From Ciceribacter ferrooxidans (GTDB taxonomy: Bacteria > Pseudomonadota > Alphaproteobacteria > Rhizobiales > Rhizobiaceae): a stretch of 64,000 nucleotides of DNA. The DNA lies in the NCBI RefSeq assembly GCF_004137355.1, contig NZ_SDVB01000238.1, positions 434,001 through 498,000 of the forward strand. The letters run 5' to 3'. The notes under the pieces were generated by a model that was not told the origin of the DNA, searched no databases, and saw nothing but the letters and a program-made list of their open reading frames with translations. Of the stretch, positions 1 through 13,364 are shown one piece after another. The position numbers and the translations under genes are program-made. The first letter of the stretch is position 1. Each line of letters opens with the position of its first letter.

Positions 1-103
1 CCAGCACGGGGGCCGAGATGATGAAAAGGCCGACCACGGTGATCGCTGCCAGTTTCAGTCTCCGGATACGCCGGGTACGCACGCCACTCCAATCATACGC
101 CAT
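1..103 (-). CDS. Partial membrane protein, N-terminus only
   Basis: An ATG on the minus strand at 103 opens a frame that runs off the window edge. The 34 visible residues start MAYDWSGVRTRRIRRLK and continue into a hydrophobic stretch (LAAITVVGLFIISAPVL), i.e. a basic cytoplasmic tail followed by a transmembrane segment or signal anchor. It is divergent from the ABC efflux operon that follows. The family cannot be identified from this fragment. Confidence 0.5.
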   Translation of the reverse strand, partial: MAYDWSGVRTRRIRRLKLAAITVVGLFIISAPVL

Positions 104-222
104 CACAGATCCTCATGATCAGTCTGCACGACAGGGCTGCATTCGCGGTTGGCGAGTATGCCCACAAACAGTGTTTCCTGCAAGCAGGTGTTAGGTCGCG
201 GAACTGGTGCGAGGCTTGCGGG

Positions 223-242
223 GCGTTGACAAATGTCAACGC
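223..242. promoter_or_regulatory. 20-bp palindromic operator candidate before ABC efflux operon
   Basis: Perfect inverted repeat GCGTTGACA-AA-TGTCAACGC, 50 bp upstream of the ATPase start. The left arm contains a TTGACA that could act as a -35 hexamer, so a protein bound here would block transcription. The size and symmetry suit a TetR-type dimer. No TetR gene is visible in the window, so the binder is unknown. Confidence 0.5.
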
Positions 243-292
243 GGGGCCGGGCGCCCTGCTTTATGGTCGCGCCACATGTTGTAAGGTGAGCC

Positions 293-1000
<708 letters not shown>

Positions 1001-1006
1001 CGCGCC

Positions 1007-3367
1007 ATGTCGATGCTCGACCGCAAGCTCTTCCGCGACATCCTGAGGCTCTGGGCCCAGGTGCTGGCGGTCGCGCTCGTCATGGCCTGCGGGGTGATGA
1101 CGATCATCCTGGCGATCGGCGCCTACCGGTCGCTCGAAGAGACGCGCGCGGTCTTCTACGAACGCTACCGGTTCGGCAACCTCTTCGTCACGGCGAACCG
1201 GGCACCGCTTCACCTGAAGGAACGCATCGCCGCGCTGGAGGGCGTCGGCGGCGTCGATCTCCGGATCGTCGACTACGTGCTGCTCGACATGCCCGGCATG
1301 GCCGAGCCGGCGACCGGCATCGCCGTCTCGATCCCCGACAGCGGCCAGCCGGCGGTCAACCGGCTCTATATCCGCAGCGGCCGCCTGCCGGAGCCGAACC
1401 GCCCGCACGAGGCGGCGGTGCTCGAAAGCTTCGCGCTCGCCCACCGGCTGACGCAGGGCAGCACCTTCGACGCGATCATGAACGGCCGCAAGCAGACGCT
1501 GACGGTGACCGGCATCGTGCTGTCGCCTGAATACATCTATGCGATCGGCCCCGGCGACATGGTGCCCGACCCGCATCGCTTCGGCGTCTTCTACATGACC
1601 CGCACGGCGCTCGAAGGCGTCATGGACATGGATGGCGCCTTCAACGACGCCTCGCTGACGGTGCTTCGCGGCGCCGACACCGACGATCTCGTCGGCGCGA
1701 TCGACGACCTGCTCGATCCTTACGGCGGGCAGGGCACGTATCTGCGCAAGGACCAGATCTCGCACACCTTCCTCGACAACGAGCTCATCCAGCTGCGCGC
1801 GATGGCGGCGATCATCCCGCCGATCTTCCTCTTCGTCGCGGCCTTCCTCGTCAACATGATCCTGACGCGGCTGATCACGCTGGAGCGCGAGCAGATCGGG
1901 CTTCTGAAGGCGCTCGGCTACCGCGATTTCGAGGTCGCCTGGCACTATGCCAAGCTCACCATCGTCATCGCGCTCATCGGTGTGGTGATCGGTTTCGGTG
2001 CCGGCAACTGGATCGGCCGTGGGCTGACGCGGCTTTATGCGGAATTCTTCTCGTTTCCGTTCCTGATCTTCCGCGAGAGCGTCGATCTCTACGCGATTTC
2101 GGGCGGCATCAGCGTGGCGGCGGCGATCGCCGGCGCCGGCAAGGCGATCTGGTCGGTGATCGTGCTGCCGGCGGCGGTGGCGATGCGGCCGCCGGCGCCG
2201 GTGCGTTTCCGCTCGCTCTTCCACCGGCAGCTGAGCTCCAGGCTGTTCTCGCAGCTGACGATCATGGCGGTCAGGCAGATCATCCGCACGCCGGTGCGCT
2301 CGCTGCTCACCTCGCTCGGGGTCGCGCTTTCGGTGGCGCTCCTCGTCGTCGCGATGTTCTCGTCGGACTCCGTCGACTACATGGTGGAGCAGATCTTCTT
2401 CCGCATGGAGCGGCAGGACGCGACGCTCCGGCTCGACCGTGAGCGGTCGCCGGCCGCTCTCGATGCGATCCGGCACATGCCGGGGGTGACGCGGGCCGAG
2501 CCGTTCCGCTCGATCGCCGTCAAGCTGCGCAACAAGAACCACGAGAAGGACCTCGCCATCCTCGGCATGCCGGAGGACGGCGAGCTCGGGCGGATCATGG
2601 ATGCCGACATGCGGCCGCTCGAACCGCCGTCCTCGGGGCTTCTCGTCATCGGCCGTGTCGCCGAAGCGCTGGAGCTGAAGGTCGGCGACATGGTGGAGGT
2701 GGAACTGGTCGAGAAGGACCACCGGCAGATCGACGTACCGGTGACCGGCATCGTGCAGAGCCTCGTCGGCATCGACGCCTATATGCGCATCGACGCGCTC
2801 GACCGACTGATCGGCGACGGGCGGCGCATCTCCGGCGCGCGAATCTCGGTCGATCCGGTGCTGAAGGAGGCGCTCTACGACAGCGTGAAGAACACGCCGG
2901 CGGTCGCCTACATCATGCTGATCGGGCTCTCGCGGCAGCAGTTCCGCGCGACGATCGAGAAGAACATCGCGACGATGACGACGGTCTATACGACGCTCGC
3001 CATCATCGTCGCCTTCGGGCTCATCTACAATTCCGCCCGCATCCAGCTTTCGGAGCGGGCGCGGGAGCTCGCGAGCCTGCGCGTGCTCGGTTTCACGCGC
3101 ACGGAAGTTTCGAGCGTGCTGCTCACCGAGCTCGCCGTCGTCGTCCTCGTCGCGCAGCCGTTCGGCTGGCTGCTCGGCTACCTGTTTTCGATGCTGGTGA
3201 TCGAAGGGCTCGCCAGCGACCTCTTTCGTGTCCCCTTCGTCGTCAATTCGCAGACGTTCGCGATCGCGAGCCTCGTCGTCATGGGAGCGTCGCTGGTGTC
3301 GGCGCTGATCGTCCGGCGGCGCATCGACAGGCTCGACCTCGTGAGCGTGCTGAAGTCCAGGGAGTAA
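1007..3367 (+). CDS. ABC transporter permease, FtsX family
   Basis: A 786-residue permease with an N-terminal membrane anchor (about residues 15-37), a large extracytoplasmic region, a cluster of membrane helices around 270-400, a second extracytoplasmic domain, and three C-terminal helices (about 660-775). This duplicated FtsX arrangement (two MacB_PCD/FtsX units) resembles DevC and LolC/E-type exporters. It lies between its ATPase and a periplasmic adaptor with almost no intergenic space. The set is expected to push a substrate across or out of the inner membrane; the substrate is unknown. Confidence 0.92.
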   Translation: MSMLDRKLFRDILRLWAQVLAVALVMACGVMTIILAIGAYRSLEETRAVFYERYRFGNLFVTANRAPLHLKERIAALEGVGGVDLRIVDYVLLDMPGMAEPATGIAVSIPDSGQPAVNRLYIRSGRLPEPNRPHEAAVLESFALAHRLTQGSTFDAIMNGRKQTLTVTGIVLSPEYIYAIGPGDMVPDPHRFGVFYMTRTALEGVMDMDGAFNDASLTVLRGADTDDLVGAIDDLLDPYGGQGTYLRKDQISHTFLDNELIQLRAMAAIIPPIFLFVAAFLVNMILTRLITLEREQIGLLKALGYRDFEVAWHYAKLTIVIALIGVVIGFGAGNWIGRGLTRLYAEFFSFPFLIFRESVDLYAISGGISVAAAIAGAGKAIWSVIVLPAAVAMRPPAPVRFRSLFHRQLSSRLFSQLTIMAVRQIIRTPVRSLLTSLGVALSVALLVVAMFSSDSVDYMVEQIFFRMERQDATLRLDRERSPAALDAIRHMPGVTRAEPFRSIAVKLRNKNHEKDLAILGMPEDGELGRIMDADMRPLEPPSSGLLVIGRVAEALELKVGDMVEVELVEKDHRQIDVPVTGIVQSLVGIDAYMRIDALDRLIGDGRRISGARISVDPVLKEALYDSVKNTPAVAYIMLIGLSRQQFRATIEKNIATMTTVYTTLAIIVAFGLIYNSARIQLSERARELASLRVLGFTRTEVSSVLLTELAVVVLVAQPFGWLLGYLFSMLVIEGLASDLFRVPFVVNSQTFAIASLVVMGASLVSALIVRRRIDRLDLVSVLKSRE

Positions 3368-3372
3368 GGTGC

Positions 3373-4575
3373 ATGTGGTCCAAATGGCTGAAACGGGCGG
3401 GCTTCCTGCTGGTCGTCGCCGCGATCATCGCGGGATTTGCCTATGCGCTCCGGGAAAAGCCGCAGCCGGTCGATACCGGCGTGGCCGAACGCGGGCCGCT
3501 CCGGGTGACGATCTCGCAGGAGGGGATCACGCGGGTGCGCGACGTCTATGCCGTCTCGGCGCCGATCGCCGGCCATCTCGCCCGCACGGTGCTCGACGAG
3601 GGCGACCAGGTGAAGGCGGACGTGACGCTGGTGGCGGCGATCCATCCGCTCGACCCGCCGCTGATCGACCGGCGTAGCGAGGCGGAGCTCGCCGCCGCAC
3701 GTGATGCCGCGCGCGCCGCCGTCTCGATGGCGGAGACCGACTACCGGCGGATCAAGTCCGACCTCGATTTCGCGCGCGACAACCTCGAACGCGCCGTCCA
3801 GCTCGCCAGGACCCGTTATATCGCCGAGAGCCAGCTGCAGAAGGCCCGCACCGACGTCGAGGTGGGGGAGGCGCAGCTTGCCTCGGCGGCGGCGGCGATC
3901 GAGCTTCGCAAGGCCGAGCTTGCGAGCGCGGAGGCCCGCCTCATCCAGCCGGCCTCCGCGCCGGCCGACCGGGACGGCAGCTGCTGCGTCTACGTGACGG
4001 CGCCGGTCGACGGGGTGGTGCTGACGGTTTTCGCAAAAAGCGAGCAGCCGGTCGCGACCGGCACCAGGATCGCCGAGATCGGCGACCCGTCCGACCTCGA
4101 AGTGGCGGTCGATCTTCTCTCCTCGGATGCCGTGCGGATCGCGCCCGGTGCGAAGGCGGAGATCGTCGACTGGGGCGGCGACCGGGCGCTGCCGGCGGTC
4201 GTGCGGCGCATCGACCCGGCGGGTTTTACCAAGGTTTCGGCGCTCGGGATCGAGGAGCAGCGGGTCAACCTCGTGCTCGACCTGCAGGAGAGCGATCCGC
4301 GGCTCGGGCACAATTTCCGCGTCTATGCGCGGCTGACACTGTGGGAAGGGGAGGACGTGCTGCAGGTGCCGCTGAGCGCGCTCTTCCGCGACGGGCGCAA
4401 CTGGAACCTCTTCGTCATCCGCGACGGGCGCGCGCGCCAGACGGAAGTCGGCATCGGCCACATGAACGACGAACATGCCGAGGTGCTCTCCGGGCTCGAA
4501 CCCGGCGACGTGGTGATCCTGCATCCGAGCGACACGCTGAGCGACGGCAGCCTCGTCGAGCCGCGGCAGGAGTGA
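3373..4575 (+). CDS. HlyD-family periplasmic adaptor subunit
   Basis: A 400-residue membrane-fusion protein with an N-terminal anchor (LLVVAAIIAGFAYAL), a first biotinyl-lipoyl-like half (VYAVSAPIAGHLARTVLDEGDQV), a long Ala/Glu/Arg-rich coiled-coil hairpin (about residues 95-195), the second lipoyl half (VTAPVDGVVLTVFAKSEQPV), then beta-barrel and membrane-proximal domains. An unusual CC pair (DGSCCVYV) sits at the exit of the hairpin. As third gene of the operon it probably links the ABC permease to an outer-membrane channel encoded elsewhere. Confidence 0.92.
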   Translation: MWSKWLKRAGFLLVVAAIIAGFAYALREKPQPVDTGVAERGPLRVTISQEGITRVRDVYAVSAPIAGHLARTVLDEGDQVKADVTLVAAIHPLDPPLIDRRSEAELAAARDAARAAVSMAETDYRRIKSDLDFARDNLERAVQLARTRYIAESQLQKARTDVEVGEAQLASAAAAIELRKAELASAEARLIQPASAPADRDGSCCVYVTAPVDGVVLTVFAKSEQPVATGTRIAEIGDPSDLEVAVDLLSSDAVRIAPGAKAEIVDWGGDRALPAVVRRIDPAGFTKVSALGIEEQRVNLVLDLQESDPRLGHNFRVYARLTLWEGEDVLQVPLSALFRDGRNWNLFVIRDGRARQTEVGIGHMNDEHAEVLSGLEPGDVVILHPSDTLSDGSLVEPRQE

Positions 4576-4593
4576 GGGACCGACATCGGGTCT

Positions 4594-4732
4594 GGATCCT
4601 CGGGTCGAGCCCGAGGATGACAACCTCTCATGTGTCGCCGGGAGCGTTGCAGATATCTCCGCACTCCAGGAGGTCCGCTTTGAGCACCGAGGTCCCCCAC
4701 CCTCGGTCATCCTCGGGCTCGACCGAGGATCC
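4594..4732. repeat. Inverted pair of REP-like palindromes (family 1)
   Basis: Two copies of a 27-28-bp element with core GGATCCTCGG(G)TCGAGCCCGAGGATGAC lie in opposite orientation at 4594-4621 and 4706-4732. Each is itself a palindrome (CCTCGGG-TCGA-GCCCGAGG in the first). They occupy the convergent gap between the adaptor gene and the AGE epimerase. Paired inverted REP copies of this kind are often folded in mRNA and act as 3'-end stabilisers. Confidence 0.75.
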
Positions 4733-4838
4733 ACGAACACGCTCCGTCACATCGATCCGTTCCATGGTCGAGTGCGCCGGTCGGCTGACGGCGCTCCTTC
4801 TTGTGTGAGCGTCGGACTGCCCCGGTCGCTTCGCGATA

Positions 4839-4861
4839 TTCTCCCCCGCCAAGGGGGAGAA
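4839..4861. terminator. Hairpin between convergent genes
   Basis: TTCTCCCCC-GCCAA-GGGGGAGAA forms a perfect 9-bp stem 8 bases past the stop of the AGE epimerase, between two convergent genes. No strong T-run follows on either side. It shares the CTCCCCC/GGGGGAG core with the larger repeat at 55.86-55.98 kb, so it could be a repeat-family hairpin serving as a shared 3' end. Confidence 0.5.
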
Positions 4862-4869
4862 GGAAGGCC

Positions 4870-6132
4870 TCAAACCTCCAAAGTCGGGCCGCCGGTTTCG
4901 GAGATGACGCGCGTGAGGCTCGCGGTTGCCGGGAAGAGTGGGATCAGGCAGGCCTGCAGCGCGTGGTAGATGTCGCCCTTGCCGGGGAAGATGGTGGTCG
5001 CCGGCGAAAGATCCTCCGTCAGCTCCTCGAACCAGCCGCCATGGGTGCGGTCGAGGCTGTGGCGGGTGATGAAGCTCCAGATGCGGCGGTAGCTCTCCTC
5101 GTGGAAATCGCTCGGCAGGTGTTCGGCGAGCCAGTGGGCGGCGCCGGCGCCCTCGCAGAGCGGCCACCAGAGTTTTGAACGGCGGGCGGGCGCGTTCTCC
5201 CAGTCGAGCGTGTAGAAGAAGCCGCCGTGGGTGCGGTCCCAGCCGAGCGACATCGACTGGAAGAACAGGCCGCGGGCGGCCTCCGGCATCCAGTCGTGCC
5301 GCTTGCCGCCGAGCACCCAGAGCTGCAGGACGAGGCGAGCCCATTCGAGCCAGTGGCCGGGCGTGGTGCCGGAGGGGCGGAACATCTCGTTGCCGCGGTA
5401 GTCGCGGTCGAGCTGCCAGTTCTCGTCGAAATGCTCCGGCACCCGCCAGCCGCATTCGCCGGCGCGGCGGCGGATGACGAGATCTGCGATGTGCTCGGCC
5501 TTTTCGAGGTAGTGGCGTTCGCCGGTCGCCTCGAAGGCGGCCATCAGCGCCTCGGTGAGATGCATGTTGGAATTCTGGCCGCGATAACCGGGGACCGGCG
5601 ACCAGTCGGCGGAAAACTCCTCGGCGATCGCTCCGTGGGTATTCTCCCAGAAACGCGTCTGGAGGATTTCGGTGACGTCGTCGAGCATGGCTTCGGCGAG
5701 CGGATGGCCGACGATCTTGGCGGAGGAGGCGGCGAGCAGCACGAAGGCGTGGCCGTAGCCCTGCTTGGTGGCATCGACCGGACCGTTGTCGTCGACCTGC
5801 CAGAAATAACCGCCATGCTTTCGGTCGCGGTGGCGGTTCCAGAGGAATTGCATGCCGTGGTCGACGACATCGGCCGATCCGGGCCGGCCGAGCAGGTCGC
5901 CGATCGCAAAGCAGTGGACCATGCGGGCGGCGGCGTGGATGCCGCGGACTGGATTGCCGGCGACGAGCGGCGTGCCGTCGCGCTTCAGGTCGAAGAAGCC
6001 GCCCTTCGGATTGACGCTCGCAAACTGGAAGACGTCGAAGAGCTCGTCGGCCCGGTCGAGAAGCCATTTGCGGTGATAGGGCCGATCGGCCCAGCGATAG
6101 GCGAGGCCGGTGTGCTTGGCGGTTTCGGGCAT
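4870..6132 (-). CDS. AGE-family (N-acylglucosamine 2-epimerase-like) sugar epimerase/isomerase
   Basis: A 420-residue protein of the (alpha/alpha)6-barrel AGE superfamily, whose members interconvert N-acylglucosamine/N-acylmannosamine or aldose/ketose sugars. Family-like stretches include LRHDGTP-type N-terminal repeats, GYGHAFVLLAAS, NSNMHLTEALMAAFEATGE and the C-terminal HGGWFEEL. The start was placed at 6132 (MPETAKHTG), with GGAGGA just upstream; an in-frame ATG at 6147 is possible. It stands alone, divergent from metH. The actual substrate (mannose/fructose, cellobiose or an acylhexosamine) cannot be told from the sequence. Confidence 0.88.
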   Translation of the reverse strand: MPETAKHTGLAYRWADRPYHRKWLLDRADELFDVFQFASVNPKGGFFDLKRDGTPLVAGNPVRGIHAAARMVHCFAIGDLLGRPGSADVVDHGMQFLWNRHRDRKHGGYFWQVDDNGPVDATKQGYGHAFVLLAASSAKIVGHPLAEAMLDDVTEILQTRFWENTHGAIAEEFSADWSPVPGYRGQNSNMHLTEALMAAFEATGERHYLEKAEHIADLVIRRRAGECGWRVPEHFDENWQLDRDYRGNEMFRPSGTTPGHWLEWARLVLQLWVLGGKRHDWMPEAARGLFFQSMSLGWDRTHGGFFYTLDWENAPARRSKLWWPLCEGAGAAHWLAEHLPSDFHEESYRRIWSFITRHSLDRTHGGWFEELTEDLSPATTIFPGKGDIYHALQACLIPLFPATASLTRVISETGGPTLEV

Positions 6133-6263
6133 GGCGTCCTCCGTCACGTGCTCCTTCTAATCGGTTGAATTCTATATCGGTCCGTCGCGGCCGTGTCACC
6201 ACGGGAACTTGTTGCGGCGTCGGAAGTTGCCTTATCGATCGGACGGAAGATAAAGGCATGTTG

Positions 6264-6283
6264 ACATAAACATATCTTTATGT
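6264..6283. promoter_or_regulatory. Inverted-repeat operator candidate upstream of metH
   Basis: ACATAAACATATCTTTATGT is a perfect 7+6+7 inverted repeat (ACATAAA / TTTATGT), 39 bp upstream of the metH start, in an AT-rich island within GC-rich DNA. Its form resembles sites of ArsR-type regulators of the S-adenosylmethionine cycle (SahR-like) in proteobacteria. That assignment is inference; no regulator gene lies nearby. Confidence 0.55.
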
Positions 6284-6321
6284 GATTTGCGAATGTCGCG
6301 ATCGGAACAGGGGAGTGCGCC

Positions 6322-10095
<3,774 letters not shown>

Positions 10096-10259
10096 AAGGC
10101 GAGACCTTGATTCAGCCCCCGTCGGCAAGTGCTTGATTTCGGATTCGAATTCGTCGCCGCTGTCCTGCCTCGGGTGCTGCTTCAACAGCGTCGCGAAATG
10201 ATTCCGGTGCATGCGGCAAGCTATTGGCCGGAAACGGAAATCCGTGATCCAGGAAGGCG

Positions 10260-11411
10260 TCAGGCGCCCCTGAAACGGGCCATCACGTCGTTGCGTCCGG
10301 CATCGAACATGGTGACGGCGACGCCGAATTCGAGCGGCGTGAGCGCGGCCGCCTCCGGATAGATGATGCGGTTCGACGTCACTTCCTCCGGCAGCAGCGC
10401 CAGCACGCGGCTGTCGGTCGTCGGGGCGCCGTTGGCGATGTGTTCCCGCATGGCGACCGCCGGATCGAGAAGGAAGTCCAGCAGCGCATAGGCGGCCTCC
10501 TTGTGCGGGGCGCCGACCGGGATCGCATAGAAATCGCACCAGAGCTCGCCGCCGTCAGCGCCGATCACGTATTCGATCTCCGGCAGGTCGCGATGAAGCT
10601 GCGCGGCGTCGTTGGTCCAGCACATGCTGAGCCAGGCGTCTTCCGACCGCATCGGCGCCTGGTAGTCGCTGTCGATCGCGTAGAGGTGGGGCTTCGCGCG
10701 GAGCAAGAGCTCCCCGGCCTTTTCGAGCTCCTGCGGGTCGACCGAATTGAAGGCGTAACCGAGGGCGACGAGCGCATTGCCGACCGCGGTGAGCTGATAG
10801 TCATGGATGATCGTGCGGCCGCTGGCTTCCGTCTGCGCCAGGTCGAAGAAGTCTTTCCAGCGGACGACGGGACTGGCGATGCGGCCGGTGTTGACCGCCA
10901 TTCCGGTGGTGCCCCAGTTCTTCGGCAGGGCGTAGGTCCTGCCGGCGACCGTTCCGGCGGCGGCGAAGCGGCCGTCCACCGCCGAGGCGCCGAAGTTGCG
11001 GACGCGGCCGAGATCGATTTCCTCCAGCAGGTCGCGGGCGACGTAGTTCGGGATCGCGTAATTGGTCGGGACGCAGAGATCGCAGAGGAAGGCGCCGGAG
11101 CGCACGGCGGCGTACATGTCCTCGTTGGAACCGTAGGCCTTGACCTCCACCTCGACGCCGGTCGCCGCGGTGAAGGCTTCGAAGGAGGCCGGGTCATGAT
11201 AGTTCGGCCAGGTGGCGAGCGAGACGCGGCGGCCGAGATCGGCGGCGGATGCGCGGCGGGGCGCGAGGGATGTTCCGCCCAGCATTGCCGCGGCGAGGCC
11301 GAGGCCGGTGACGCCAAGGAAATGTCGGCGTGTGACCGAACCGTTCTTCCAGCGGAGAAATTCGTCCCTGAACCGGTCGGCTGCCGCCCGGTCGTTACCG
11401 CTCGTGCTCAT
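10260..11411 (-). CDS. Polyamine-type ABC substrate-binding protein, Tat-exported
   Basis: A 383-residue periplasmic binding protein of the PotD/PotF type (SBP_bac family). The start at 11411 (MSTSGND) gives a twin-arginine signal, TRRHFLGVTGLGLAAAML, followed by an Ala-rich cleavage region; Tat export is common in this subfamily. The mature part has PotD-like text such as ATWPNYHDPASFEAF, AVPTNYAIP-like CVPTNYAIPNY and KNWGTTGMAVNT. It is the last gene of a minus-strand importer operon and the second binding protein in it, the other being at 14349-15455. A longer frame to 11768 overlaps the ATPase gene and was not used. Confidence 0.9.
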   Translation of the reverse strand: MSTSGNDRAAADRFRDEFLRWKNGSVTRRHFLGVTGLGLAAAMLGGTSLAPRRASAADLGRRVSLATWPNYHDPASFEAFTAATGVEVEVKAYGSNEDMYAAVRSGAFLCDLCVPTNYAIPNYVARDLLEEIDLGRVRNFGASAVDGRFAAAGTVAGRTYALPKNWGTTGMAVNTGRIASPVVRWKDFFDLAQTEASGRTIIHDYQLTAVGNALVALGYAFNSVDPQELEKAGELLLRAKPHLYAIDSDYQAPMRSEDAWLSMCWTNDAAQLHRDLPEIEYVIGADGGELWCDFYAIPVGAPHKEAAYALLDFLLDPAVAMREHIANGAPTTDSRVLALLPEEVTSNRIIYPEAAALTPLEFGVAVTMFDAGRNDVMARFRGA

Positions 11412-11499
11412 GTCGCAGATCCCCTTGCCGGGCGGAGTGGTAGAGGCCCAAGCTGGAGGGAAACTGGCGCGGGCGGCTTCCGCCGTCCGCGGCCAGAAG

Positions 11500-12561
11500 T
11501 CACTCGCGAAGCAGCAAGAGATCGCCGGCGTCGAGCCGCAGCGCAACCGTGTCGCCGACGGCCGGCGGCTTGACGCCCGGATCGTTGAAGCTGTCGAAGG
11601 AGATGACATTGCCGCCGACGCCGACGCCGGTGCGGATGACCGAACCGAGGAAGTGGCTGGAGACGACCCGGCCCGTGAGCGACAGGTTGCCGTTCGGACG
11701 CTCGGTGAGCGAGACAGCTTCCGGCCGCAGCGCGAGCTGGACGGTGGCGCCGGCCTTGTTGGCGGCAAGCGGTTCCTTGAGCGAAATCACCTGTTCGCCG
11801 ATGCGCACGGTGGAGGCGGCAGGATCGGCGACGACGGCGTCGATGATGTTCAGCGTTCCGACGAAGGAGGCGACGAAGCGGGTCGCCGGCCTGTTGTAGA
11901 TGTCGAAGGGCGTACCGATCTGGTCGGCGCGGCCGGCATTCATGACGACGACGCGGTCGGAAATCGACAGCGCCTCCTCCTGGTCGTGGGTGACGAAAAC
12001 GGTGGTGATGCCGAGCTGCTGCTGGATCTGGCGGATTTCCTCGCGCAGCGAGACGCGGATCTTGGCGTCGAGCGCGGAGAGGGGCTCGTCAAGCAGCAGC
12101 ACCTGCGGCTTCGGCGCCAGCGCGCGGGCGAGCGCGATGCGCTGCTGCTGGCCGCCCGAGAGCTGGTAGGGATAGCGCTCGGCGAGATGCTCCAGATGGA
12201 TGAGCGCCAGCATCTCCTTCACGCGCTTCTCGATGTCGGCCTTCGCCATGCCGTGGATCTTCAGGCCGAAGGCGACGTTGTCGAAGACGTTCATGTTCGG
12301 GAACAGCGCATAGGCCTGGAAGACCATGCCGATGTTGCGCCGGTTGGGCTTGAGGTTCGCCTGGTCGCGGCCGTCAATGGTGATCGTGCCGCCAGTCGGC
12401 GTCTCGAAGCCGGCGACCATGCGCAAGATCGTCGTCTTGCCGCAGCCCGACGGGCCAAGGAAGGAGATGAACTCGCCCTTGTCGATGGACATGTTGAAGT
12501 CGTGCACGACTTTGACAGGCCCGAAAGACTTCTGGATGTGGGAGAGTGTCAGAAAGGTCAT
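11500..12561 (-). CDS. ABC importer ATPase, PotA/FbpC type
   Basis: A 353-residue ATPase. Walker A GPSGCGKTT, Q-loop VFQAYALFPNMNV, signature YQLSGGQQQRIALARAL and Walker B LLLDEPLSALD are followed by the C-terminal TOBE regulatory domain (about residues 240-350) that defines the polyamine/iron/2-aminoethylphosphonate group. The start MTFLTLSHIQKSFG at 12561 was preferred to an upstream ATG (12633) that would overlap the permease gene. It energises the two permeases encoded just upstream. Confidence 0.93.
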   Translation of the reverse strand: MTFLTLSHIQKSFGPVKVVHDFNMSIDKGEFISFLGPSGCGKTTILRMVAGFETPTGGTITIDGRDQANLKPNRRNIGMVFQAYALFPNMNVFDNVAFGLKIHGMAKADIEKRVKEMLALIHLEHLAERYPYQLSGGQQQRIALARALAPKPQVLLLDEPLSALDAKIRVSLREEIRQIQQQLGITTVFVTHDQEEALSISDRVVVMNAGRADQIGTPFDIYNRPATRFVASFVGTLNIIDAVVADPAASTVRIGEQVISLKEPLAANKAGATVQLALRPEAVSLTERPNGNLSLTGRVVSSHFLGSVIRTGVGVGGNVISFDSFNDPGVKPPAVGDTVALRLDAGDLLLLRE

Positions 12562-12572
12562 GCGTTTCGTCC

Positions 12573-13364
12573 TCAGGCGGGGCGTTGGGTGGTTTTCTGG
12601 AAGCGGGAGACGAGCTGGATCAGGCCGAGGCACCCCCAGGTGATGGCGAAGGCGATGACCGACAGCGCAAACGGTTCATAGGGCTTGTTGGCCCCGATGC
12701 GCTGCAGATACGGACCGAAGGCCGGACGGTCGAGCAGGGCGGCAAGCGTGAATTCGCCGATCACGATCGCGAAGGTGAGGAAGGCGCCGGAGAGCACCGC
12801 CGGGATGACGTTGGGCAGGATGACCCTGGCGAGAATGGTGGTCCATCCGGCTCCGAGGCTCTGCGCCGCTTCGGTGAGCGTGCCGACGTCAATCGTCCTG
12901 AGGCCGGTGTCGACGGCGCGGTACATGTAGGGCAGGGCGAGAATGGTATAGCCGAAGGCCAGCAGCAGATTGGTGCCGAGCGCCGATCCGGTCAGCGGCA
13001 GCCAGCTCGCCGTGTTGTAGAGCCTGATATAGCCGAACACGATGACGATCGCGGGGATGACCAGCGGCAGCAGGGTCAGGAATTCGACATAGGGGCGCGC
13101 CCACGGCATCTTGAGCCGCACCCAGAAGGCGGTCGGGACGACGAGCAAGACGCCGAAGACGATCGTCACGAGCGCCATGACCACCGAATAGCTGAAGGTC
13201 TGCTGGAACTGCGGGTCGCCGAAGACCTTGGCGTAGGCGTCGAAGCTGTAGACCCCGCGTCGGGCCTTCAGCGAGAATTCGAACAGGCCCGCGAGGGGAA
13301 CGAAGAAGTAGAGCAGGCCGAAGATCAGCGCGGCCCAGCCGAGGATGCGTGTCCAGACGCTCAT
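12573..13364 (-). CDS. ABC importer permease, PotC type
   Basis: A 263-residue inner-membrane permease with six hydrophobic segments and the cytoplasmic EAA loop (EAAQSLGAGWTTILARVILPNVIP, about residues 167-190) that docks with the ATPase. It begins inside the stop of the preceding permease (ATGA overlap at 13361-13364), so the two are translationally coupled. Size and position correspond to PotC. Confidence 0.92.
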   Translation of the reverse strand: MSVWTRILGWAALIFGLLYFFVPLAGLFEFSLKARRGVYSFDAYAKVFGDPQFQQTFSYSVVMALVTIVFGVLLVVPTAFWVRLKMPWARPYVEFLTLLPLVIPAIVIVFGYIRLYNTASWLPLTGSALGTNLLLAFGYTILALPYMYRAVDTGLRTIDVGTLTEAAQSLGAGWTTILARVILPNVIPAVLSGAFLTFAIVIGEFTLAALLDRPAFGPYLQRIGANKPYEPFALSVIAFAITWGCLGLIQLVSRFQKTTQRPA

